A DNA stretch of 64,000 nt from Teredinibacter purpureus (GTDB lineage Bacteria > Pseudomonadota > Gammaproteobacteria > Pseudomonadales > Cellvibrionaceae), in NCBI RefSeq assembly GCF_014217335.1, contig NZ_CP060092.1, positions 1,753,501 to 1,817,500 of the forward strand, in the 5' to 3' direction. Of this stretch, positions 1 to 12,000 are shown piece by piece. The first letter of the stretch is position 1; the number at the start of each line of letters is the position of its first letter. Made by a program: the position numbers and the translations under genes. The notes beneath the pieces were generated by a model that did not search any database, was not told the origin of the DNA, and saw nothing but the letters and a program-made list of their open reading frames with translations.

Positions 1-3000
1 GAGATCGAAAACCGTATTATCAAACTATGTAATATTGCTTCAGCGGCCGTTTTCGATAAAGTCGATGCGCGTGGAGAGAAATATTTATGTGCGGTGCTGC
101 ACGTTGAATCATTGTCCGACGAAGCGGTGAAGACGCTAAAGAGTCAGTTGCTACAGTTTTTGCCTGCCTATATGATTCCGAACCAAATCGTGAGCATTCA
201 GGAGATGCCGCTTACTTCGAATGGCAAGCTGGATCGACGTCAACTCTCCGCTTATATGGATAATTACCAGCCAGAAATCGAATATATTGCTCCAGAAACA
301 CCAACAGAAGCTGCATTGGCAGCACTGTGGTCTAGATACTTTCCTAAAGCGGGTAAGATTGGCAGGCAACATGACTTTTTTGATCTTGGCGGCCACTCTT
401 TGCTTGCGATTGAACTCGTTCTCGAAATTAAAAAAGAATTTGGTAAAGATGTAGCGCTAGACGTAATTTTTAATAGCAGTAGTGTGATTGATTTAGCGGT
501 TGCGATAGACGGTAAGGGTATACAGCCGCAGCTAAAACCCATACCCATAATCTCTAGTGTGAATACTGGTTCTGGTTATAAAACGTCTGCCACGCAAAAA
601 AGATTGTTTTTTATAGACCAGTTAACGCCACCGCCGGGCATTGCGTATAACGTGCCCGTTATTTTCGAGGTAGAGGGAAGGGTAGATACCGTCGCCTTGC
701 AGCGTAATATCGCCGGTATTGTTTTACGGCACGAATCATTGCGAACGCAGTTCTCGCTAGTGGATGACGAACTGCGTCAGTTTATCATGCCTGAAAGTGC
801 GTGTTGTTTGCATAAACAACACTATTCTATTGAAAATAAAGAACACGTTATTGGCGAATTTATTCAGCCGTTTGATGTGAAAACGGGGCCCCTTTTTAGG
901 GCAAAGTACGCGACGTTCGAGCATTCTACGACAGCACTATTGATGTTTGATTTTCATCATATTATTTGCGACGGAGTTTCTTTAAACGTTTTTCTTGCAG
1001 AATTAAGTGCATTAAGTCATGGAAAGGCGCTGGGTGATTGCTCTGTTCAGTTTAAAGATTTCGCTGTTTGGTGGGAGGGTGAGCCTAAATTAGTTGAAGA
1101 TAAGCGTTACTGGAGTAAGCAGCTCGCAGGCAGCCAACCGTTAGCGCTCTTTACTGATTTTCCGCGTGAAGCTGCTCAATCGTTTAAAGGCGGTGAAGTC
1201 TACTTTCATTTGGAGCCACGTCAGCACGAACAATTAATGGCGTTATCTCAACAACATAAAGTAACGCCCTATATGGTTTATATGGCGGTATTCTCGCTGC
1301 TCTTGTCTAAGATTTCTGGTCAAAAGGATATCGTCGTAGGTTCTCCTTTTTCTGGCCGGCCTCACCCCGAAATTCAGCAAACGATCGGCATGTTTGTGAG
1401 CAGCCTTCCCATTAGAAGTCGCCTTGACGATAGCGTTACCTTCGTCGGCTACCTTCAGTCTGTTCGCAAGGTATGCGTGGAAGCGCAGGACCATTTGTTT
1501 TTTCAGTTTGAAGACATTGCGAGTAATACCGGATCGGTTAAAGATATTTCAAGAAACCCGCTTTTTGACTGCATGCTGGATGTGCAGTTGCCGCGCGAGG
1601 CGACTATAACGCTTGCGGATGCGAGCCTTACGCCCGTCGAATTGGCGAACCCCTGTGCGAAAATGGATTTGGTTCTAAGTATTAAGGATTCGGGTAGTCA
1701 TACGCACGGCACAACATCAATAGAATGTGTGCTTAACTACGCTGCTGAACTATTTACAGCCGAAACGGTGGAATCGTTCTCTAAGGGCTACGTAAGGTTA
1801 ATGCAGCAAGTACTGGATGAACCACATTCGTTATTGCAAAATTTAGCACTCAACAAATACGACACAGGTATTGCTCCCTATATTTTTGAACGTGCAGACA
1901 ACAAACAGGCAGTAAGCGAATTTCACTGGTCTAAACGATTAAATAACGTTAACCCAGATTTAAATCTTGCGACTGATTTTCCTCGCACGTCAAATGGATA
2001 CACATCCTCTTCACTGCCAATTACTGTTGATTCTGAATGGGTTGATAGACTGGTAGCGTATAGTCGGTCAGCGGAAATATCGTTATCGACATTGCTCGTC
2101 TCGAGTTGGGCCGCGCTTATTTGTCGGTTATCCTCACAAGATCATTTCAGTTTAGGGGTTGCGTTAGGCCCTTGTGCACCTCTGTTGCCTTACAACGTTT
2201 TAGGTAATACTGACACGACAGTACAGCAGTTAATCGACATTAGTGAGGGGTTTTTCTCTGAGTCAAAACGCTATAACAGTATTACGACAGAACGTCTCGA
2301 TGCGCTCGCGCGTAAAAACCATCGCCTAGCAGAACAGCCGATATTTAAGGTTGGCGTGTGCCTTAATGAAACCCAGGATAAGCCCCGTAGAACATTAGAT
2401 TTCGTATCGGATTTATGTCTGATGGTTAAGCTCGAGCCCGCGGGCTTTAGTTGCGAATTAGTCTACGCAGACAATCTTTACCAGGAATCTACGATAAGAA
2501 CCTTTATTCAACTGTGGCAGAATATACTTGCCGATATGATTGAAAACACGGGTTCCTCGGTTAGCCACTTGTCGATTTTAAATGATGCGCAAACCCGCGA
2601 AGTTACGATTACCTGGAACGACACGGAAGCGCCGTACCCTGATCAATTTGATGTAAATACGTTATTCGAGGCGCAGGTGACTAAAACGCCAAATGCCATT
2701 GCCTTGGAAGATGTTAGTCAACAGATCACTTACCTAGCGCTAGATCAACGCGCGAATCAGCTAGCACATTATTTAAAACACACGGGTGTAGTGGCGGGTG
2801 ACGTAGTTGCACTGCAGCTAGAAAGATCCATGGGCATTGTGGTTGCAGAACTTGCAGTGCTCAAAGCGGGTGCTACCTATCTGCCATTGGATATGTCTTT
2901 ACCAGAAGAAAGACAACACTATATTTTTAAAATGTCTGGTTGTCGATGGGTCTTAAATCTGGGTGAAGCCAATGGCGTTATTCGTGCGGAAAACGTAGAA

Positions 3001-6000
3001 AGTATTGACCTTAGTGCTGCTCATATTGACACCATGCCGACTAACGCTCTGGGAATCAAGCGCCGCGCTACGTCTGCAGCTTATGTAATGTTTACGTCCG
3101 GTTCCACGGGTAAGCCCAAAGGGGTGGCCATTCCTCATAAAGGCATAGCGCGCTTGGTGCTTAATACCCAATACGCACAAATTGAAGCGGGCGACCGAGT
3201 CGGCTTTGCGGCCAACCCCGCTTTCGATGCGTCCACGCTGGAAACGTGGGGTGCCTTATTAAATGGCGCAAGTTGTGTCGTGATCCCTCAAAATATTGTG
3301 CTCGATCCCGTTCAATTGACGGCATTTATACGCACTAAGGCCGTCAATTTTCTATTCTTAACCGTTGGTCTATTTAACCAATATCATCAAGCGCTTGGCT
3401 CCGTTATTCCGCAATTAAAGTATTTGATTACTGGCGGTGACGTAATAGACCCTGTCGTGGTCAAACATATTTTGGTCAACAATCCGCCTCAGCACTTGCT
3501 TGCGGCTTATGGCCCCACCGAGACGACCACTTTGGCCACAACCTACGAGATTAGCTTAAAGGATCTCGATAGAAACACCATTCCTCTTGGTTACCCTATT
3601 AGCAATACTTCAGTCTACATTCTAGATAGACACCTAAACCCGGTGCCCGTTGGCGTTATAGGCGAGCTTTATGTTGGTGGGCCAGGAGTGGCGCTCGGCT
3701 ATATCAACCAGCCCGGTCTAACGGCCGAACGATTTGTTACAAACCCGTTCGTGCAAGGCACAGGCGACCACATGTATAAAACGGGTGACCTTGGTCGTTG
3801 GTTAACAGACGGGACAATAGAGTTTGCAGGTCGCGACGATCAGCAGGTTAAAATTCGTGGCTTCCGTATAGAGCTTGGGGATATTGAAACCACGTTTAAT
3901 GCAATAGACGGCGTACAGTCCGTGACCGTGCAAGTGCGGGAGTCTGATAACGCACTAGGCGGTAAAGACAAGCACCTAGTGGCTTACTACATAGGCACTG
4001 CGGACGCGCATCAACTCCGTGAAAGCGCACGCGAAACCTTACCTGCGTACATGATACCGGCGGCCTACGTGCGCTTAGACGTTATGCCTTTAACACCCAA
4101 CGGCAAGCTCGACCGCAAAGCCCTCCCGGCCCCCGAAGGCGACGCCTACATTAGCCAACGCTATGCGGCGCCCGAAGGCGAGCGAGAAGAAGCCCTTGCG
4201 GCGCTCTGGGCCGATCTGCTTAAACACGAGCAAGTGGGTCGACACGATAACTTCTTCGACCTCGGCGGCCACTCACTGCTGGCCGTGCAACTGCTCTCAC
4301 GTATCCGTCAGACACTGCAGCTAGACGTCTCACTGAACACACTCTTTAGCCATCCGGTATTGGCCGACTTCGCCACCGCACTCGCCTCGCAGGCACCCCA
4401 ATCGCAGCTGCCCTCGATCACCTTGGCCGACCGCCAGCAGCCCTTACCCCTATCGTTTGCGCAGCAACGGTTATGGTTCCTCGCCCAGATGGACGGGGTC
4501 AGTCAGGCCTACCATATTCATGGCGGCGTCTCGCTCACCGGCGCACTTGATCATGAGGTCTTACACGCAACCCTCAACCGTATCGTGGCCCGCCACGAGG
4601 CCTTGCGCACCACCTTCCTCGAGTCCGAGGGTGTGGTCATGCAGTCTATTGGTGATATTGATCAGGGCTTACCGCTACAGATCGTGGACCTCCAACACGA
4701 TGATCAGCCCGAACAGGCCATGCAACAGGCACTGGATAACGCTGCGAACGCCCCCTTCGACCTCGTCAACGGGCCGCTCATTCGGGCGTGTTTACTCAAG
4801 ACCCACGCACAGCAACATGTGCTGTACGTGACCATGCACCACATTATCTCCGATGGTTGGTCGCTCGGCGTCTTGATGAACGAAGTGACCGCCCTGTACG
4901 CCACCTACCATGAAGACGGCGCGGATTTAAGCCACGACCCACTGCCCCCGCTGGCCATTCAATACCCCGACTACGCCGACTGGCAACGTCGCTGGTTAAG
5001 CGGCGACACGCTGCAACAGCAAACCGCCTACTGGCAAGAGGCCCTCGCCAACGCCCCCGCGTTACTCGAGTTACCGGCCGATCGCCCGCGTCCTCAGCAG
5101 CAAAGCTTTGCGGGCGCCGCCCGTAAAGTTGTGTTCGATGCGGCGCTTACCCAGCAGCTCAAAACCCTCAGCCAGCAACACGGCAACACCCTGTTTATGA
5201 CCCTGCTGACCAGCTGGGGCACCTTGCTCAGTCGGCTTTCGGGTCAACAGGATGTGGTCATCGGCAGCCCGATAGCGGGGCGTACCCACCATGAGACCGA
5301 GAACCTGATTGGGTTCTTCGTCAACACCTTAGCCTTGCGCCTACAGATCGACCCCGAAGCCTCGGTTGCCGCGTTACTGGCCCACGGCAAACAGCAACTG
5401 CTGGATGCCCAACAGCATCAAGACCTGCCGTTTGAACAGGTCGTGGACACGTTAAAACCGCCGCGCAGTATGGCGTACACCCCGATCTTCCAAGTGATGT
5501 TTGCGTGGCAGAACACACCCGAAGGGGACCTATCGCTACCGGGCTTGTCGTTATCCACCATTACCCTGGAGGCCCAGCGTCACGCGAAGTTTGACTTAAC
5601 CTTGAGCCTGCAAGAAGCCAATGGACAGATAGAAGGAGAGATTGAGTTTGCCACGGCACTGTTCGAGGCTGACACGATTGATCGTTATATCGAGCATTGG
5701 ACCACCTTGCTCCGCGCGATGGTGCAAGAGCCTCAGCGTCGCGTTGCGACCCTGCCTTTACTCACCGACACGCAACGCACACACATGGTTGAAGGCTGGA
5801 ACCAGACCGAACGGGATTACCCCACGGACCTGTGTTTACACCAGCTGTTTGAACAGCAGGTCGCGCGCACACCACAGGCAACAGCACTGGTGTTTAACGG
5901 CGAAACGATCAGCTATCACGCCCTTAATACCCGAGCCAACCAACTGGCGCATTACCTGCGCGAGCAGGGCGTATCACCGGATAGCCGCGTCGGTATCTGC

Positions 6001-9000
6001 CTCGATCGCGGTGTTGAGTTGGTGGTGGCGTTATGGGCAACGCTGAAGGCGGGCGGCGCCTATGTGCCTTTAGATCCGTCGTATCCCGCGCAACGTCTCG
6101 ATCATATGTTAAGCGACTCCGCCCCTCAGGTGGTGCTATTAGATGAGACCGGTCAGCAGGCACTACACGGTTTAGCGGGGCTGGGATCTCGCCCTCAACT
6201 GCATATGCACCAGCACGCCGAGCGATGGGTAAACGCCCCAACCGACAACCCCTCACGTGACGCGGTAGGGCTTACACCACAACACTTGGCGTACATCATC
6301 TACACCTCAGGCTCGACCGGCTTACCGAAGGGCGCGATGAACGAACACGCGGCGGTCGTTAACCGATTGGTCTGGATGCAAGAGGCCTATGACTTAACCG
6401 CGACCGATGTCGTACTGCAAAAAACCCCCTTCAGCTTTGATGTCTCTGTGTGGGAGTTTTTCTGGCCACTGATGTACGGCGCCTCACTCTCGATTGCGAA
6501 GCCCGACGGCCACAAAGACCCCGTGTATTTACAGACGCTCATTCAGCAAACGAACGTCACCACACTGCACTTTGTGCCCTCAATGCTGCAGGTATTTCTC
6601 GAACATGACGCGGTGCAAGCCCCGAGCGTGACGCGCGTGATCTGTAGTGGGGAAGCCTTACCCAGCAACTTAGTTAAGCGTTTCCACCAACGGGTGCAGA
6701 ACGTCAGCCTCATTAACCTCTACGGGCCAACGGAAGCCGCCATTGATGTGACCGAGTGGACGTGTGATCCCGCCATGACCGGGCACGCAGTACCCATTGG
6801 TCGGCCCATCGCCAACACCCGTATTTACGTATTGGACCCGCAAGGTCAACCCGTCCCCACCGGTGTGACCGGTGAACTGTACATAGGCGGTGTTCAAGTA
6901 GGGCGCGGGTATTGGAACCAACCGGCGTTAACCGCCGAACGCTTTTTGCCCGACCCCTTTGTGCCGGATAACCACGCCACCATGTACCGTACCGGTGACC
7001 TGGCCGCTTTCCGTGCAGACGGCATTCTGGATTATTTAGGCCGTAATGATTTTCAGGTGAAGCTGCGCGGGTTCCGCATTGAACTCGGTGAAATTGAAGC
7101 GAAGCTAACCGCCTTGCCGTCTATCATCGAATCGGTCGTGGTCGCCCATAACAGCCAAACGGATTCCGGAGCCGATACCCGGTTGGTGGCCTATGTCACC
7201 ACCCGCGACACCGCGGCGTTAGACGTAGACGCGGTGCGTTCCGCACTCGCCGACGATCTAGCCGCGTATATGATTCCCTCGGCGTTCATAACCCTCGACG
7301 CCATGCCGCTCTCACCCAACGGCAAGCTCGACCGCAAAGCCCTCCCGGCCCCCGAAGGCGACGCCTACATTAGCCAACGCTATGCGGCGCCCGAAGGCGA
7401 GCGAGAAGAAGCCCTTGCGGCGCTCTGGGCCGATCTGCTTAAACACGAGCAAGTGGGTCGACACGATAACTTCTTCGACCTCGGGGGCCACTCACTGCTG
7501 GCCGTGCAACTGCTCTCACGTATCCGTCAGACACTGCAGCTAGACGTCTCACTGAACACACTCTTTAGCCATCCGGTATTGGCCGACTTCGCCACCGCAC
7601 TCGCCTCGCAGGCACCCCAATCGCAGCTGCCCTCGATCACCTTGGCCGACCGCCAGCAGCCCTTACCCCTATCGTTTGCGCAGCAACGGTTATGGTTCCT
7701 CGCCCAGATGGACGGGGTCAGTCAGGCCTACCATATTCATGGCGGCGTCTCGCTCACCGGCGCACTTGATCATGAGGTCTTACACGCAACCCTCAACCGT
7801 ATCGTGGCCCGCCACGAGGCCTTGCGCACCACCTTCCTCGAGTCCGAGGGTGTGGTCATGCAGTCTATTGGTGATATTGATCAGGGCTTACCGCTACAGA
7901 TCGTGGACCTCCAACACGATGATCAGCCCGAACAGGCCATGCAACAGGCACTGGATAACGCTGCGAACGCCCCCTTCGACCTCGTCAACGGGCCGCTCAT
8001 TCGGGCGTGTTTACTCAAGACCCACGCACAGCAACATGTGCTGTACGTGACCATGCACCACATTATCTCCGATGGTTGGTCGCTCGGCGTCTTGATGAAC
8101 GAAGTGACCGCCCTGTACGCCACCTACCATGAAGACGGCGCGGATTTAAGCCACGACCCACTGCCCCCGCTGGCCATTCAATACCCCGACTACGCCGACT
8201 GGCAACGTCGCTGGTTAAGCGGCGACACGCTGCAACAGCAAACCGCCTACTGGCAAGAGGCCCTCGCCAACGCCCCCGCGTTACTCGAGTTACCGGCCGA
8301 TCGCCCGCGTCCTCAGCAGCAAAGCTTTGCGGGCGCCGCCCGTAAAGTTGTGTTCGATGCGGCGCTTACCCAGCAGCTCAAAACCCTCAGCCAGCAACAC
8401 GGCAACACCCTGTTTATGACCCTGCTGACCAGCTGGGGCACCTTGCTCAGTCGGCTTTCGGGTCAACAGGATGTGGTCATCGGCAGCCCGATAGCGGGGC
8501 GTACCCACCATGAGACCGAGAACCTGATTGGGTTCTTCGTCAACACCTTAGCCTTGCGCCTACAGATCGACCCCGAAGCCTCGGTTGCCGCGTTACTGGC
8601 CCACGGCAAACAGCAACTGCTGGATGCCCAACAGCATCAAGACCTGCCGTTTGAACAGGTCGTGGACACGTTAAAACCGCCGCGCAGTATGGCGTACACC
8701 CCGATCTTCCAAGTGATGTTTGCGTGGCAGAACACACCCGAAGGGGACCTATCGCTACCGGGCTTGTCGTTATCCACCATTACCCTGGAGGCCCAGCGTC
8801 ACGCGAAGTTTGACTTAACCTTGAGCCTGCAAGAAGCCAATGGACAGATAGAAGGAGAGATTGAGTTTGCCACGGCACTGTTCGAGGCTGACACGATTGA
8901 TCGTTATATCGAGCATTGGACCACCTTGCTCCGCGCGATGGTGCAAGAGCCTCAGCGTCGCGTTGCGACCCTGCCTTTACTCACCGACACGCAACGCACA

Positions 9001-12000
9001 CACATGGTTGAAGGCTGGAACCAGACCGAACGGGATTACCCCACGGACCTGTGTTTACACCAGCTGTTTGAACAGCAGGTCGCGCGCACACCACAGGCAA
9101 CAGCACTGGTGTTTAACGGCGAAACGATCAGCTATCACGCCCTTAATACCCGAGCCAACCAACTGGCGCATTACCTGCGCGAGCAGGGCGTATCACCGGA
9201 TAGCCGCGTCGGTATCTGCCTCGATCGCGGTGTTGAGTTGGTGGTGGCGTTATGGGCAACGCTGAAGGCGGGCGGCGCCTATGTGCCTTTAGATCCGTCG
9301 TATCCCGCGCAACGTCTCGACCATATGTTAAGCGACTCCGCCCCTCAGGTGGTGCTATTAGATGAGACCGGTCAGCAGGCACTACACGGTTTAGCGGGGC
9401 TGGGATCTCGCCCTCAACTGCATATGCACCAGCACGCCGAGCGATGGGCAAACGCCCCAACCGACAACCCCTCACGTGACGCGGTAGGGCTTACACCACA
9501 ACACTTGGCGTACATCATCTACACCTCAGGCTCGACCGGCTTACCGAAGGGCGCGATGAACGAACACGCGGCGGTCGTTAACCGATTGGTCTGGATGCAA
9601 GAGGCCTATGACTTAACCGCGACCGATGTCGTACTGCAAAAAACCCCTTTCAGCTTTGATGTCTCTGTGTGGGAGTTTTTCTGGCCACTGATGTACGGCG
9701 CCTCACTCTCGATTGCGAAGCCCGACGGCCACAAAGACCCCGTGTATTTACAGACGCTCATTCAGCAAACGAACGTCACCACACTGCACTTTGTGCCCTC
9801 AATGCTGCAGGTATTTCTCGAACATGACGCGGTGCAAGCCCCGAGCGTGACGCGCGTGATCTGTAGTGGGGAAGCCTTACCCAGCAACTTAGTTAAGCGT
9901 TTCCACCAACGGGTGCAGAACGTCAGCCTCATTAACCTCTACGGGCCAACGGAAGCCGCCATTGATGTGACCGAGTGGACGTGTGATCCCGCCATGACCG
10001 GGCACGCAGTACCCATTGGTCGGCCCATCGCCAACACCCGTATTTACGTATTGGACCCGCAAGGTCAACCCGTCCCCACCGGTGTGACCGGTGAACTGTA
10101 CATAGGCGGTGTTCAAGTAGGGCGCGGGTATTGGAACCAACCGGCGTTAACCGCCGAACGCTTTTTGCCCGACCCCTTTGTGCCGGATAACCACGCCACC
10201 ATGTACCGTACCGGTGACCTGGCCGCTTTCCGTGCAGACGGCATTCTGGATTATTTAGGCCGTAATGATTTTCAGGTGAAGCTGCGCGGGTTCCGCATTG
10301 AACTCGGTGAAATTGAAGCGAAGCTAACCGCCTTGCCGTCTATCATCGAATCGGTCGTGGTCGCCCATAACAGCCAAACGGATTCCGGAGCCGATACCCG
10401 GTTGGTGGCCTATGTCACCACCCGCGACACCGCGGCGTTAGACGTAGACGCGGTGCGTTCCGCACTCGCCGACGATCTAGCCGCGTATATGATTCCCTCG
10501 GCGTTCATAACCCTCGACGCCATGCCGCTCTCACCCAACGGCAAGCTCGACCGCAAAGCCCTCCCGGCCCCCGAAGGCGACGCCTACATTAGCCAACGCT
10601 ATGCGGCGCCCGAAGGCGAGCGAGAAGAAGCCCTTGCGGCGCTCTGGGCCGATCTGCTTAAACACGAGCAAGTGGGTCGACACGATAACTTCTTCGACCT
10701 CGGCGGCCACTCACTGCTGGCCGTGCAACTGCTCTCACGTATCCGTCAGACACTGCAGCTAGACGTCTCACTGAACACACTCTTTAGCCATCCGGTATTG
10801 GCCGACTTCGCCACCGCACTCGCCTCGCAGGCACCCCAATCGCAGCTGCCCTCGATCACCTTGGCCGACCGCCAGCAGCCCTTACCCCTATCGTTTGCGC
10901 AGCAACGGTTATGGTTCCTCGCCCAGATGGACGGGGTCAGTCAGGCCTACCATATTCATGGCGGCGTCTCGCTCACCGGCGCACTTGATCATGAGGTCTT
11001 ACACGCAACCCTCAACCGTATCGTGGCCCGCCACGAGGCCTTGCGCACCACCTTCCTCGAGTCCGAGGGTGTGGTCATGCAGTCTATTGGTGATATTGAT
11101 CAGGGCTTACCGCTACAGATCGTGGACCTCCAACACGATGATCAGCCCGAACAGGCCATGCAACAGGCACTGGATAACGCTGCGAACGCCCCCTTCGACC
11201 TCGTCAACGGGCCGCTCATTCGGGCGTGTTTACTCAAGACCCACGCACAGCAACATGTGCTGTACGTGACCATGCACCACATTATCTCCGATGGTTGGTC
11301 GCTCGGCGTCTTGATGAACGAAGTGACCGCCCTGTACGCCACCTACCATGAAGACGGCGCGGATTTAAGCCACGACCCACTGCCCCCGCTGGCCATTCAA
11401 TACCCCGACTACGCCGACTGGCAACGTCGCTGGTTAAGCGGCGACACGCTGCAACAGCAAACCGCCTACTGGCAAGAGGCCCTCGCCAACGCCCCCGCGT
11501 TACTCGAGTTACCGGCCGATCGCCCGCGTCCTCAGCAGCAAAGCTTTGCGGGCGCCGCCCGTAAAGTTGTGTTCGATGCGGCGCTTACCCAGCAGCTCAA
11601 AACCCTCAGCCAGCAACACGGCAACACCCTGTTTATGACCCTGCTGACCAGCTGGGGCACCTTGCTCAGTCGGCTTTCGGGTCAACAGGATGTGGTCATC
11701 GGCAGCCCGATAGCGGGGCGTACCCACCATGAGACCGAGAACCTGATTGGGTTCTTCGTCAACACCTTAGCCTTGCGCCTACAGATCGACCCCGAAGCCT
11801 CGGTTGCCGCGTTACTGGCCCACGGCAAACAGCAACTGCTGGATGCCCAACAGCATCAAGACCTGCCGTTTGAACAGGTCGTGGACACGTTAAAACCGCC
11901 GCGCAGTATGGCGTACACCCCGATCTTCCAAGTGATGTTTGCGTGGCAGAACACACCCGAAGGGGACCTATCGCTACCGGGCTTGTCGTTATCCACCATT

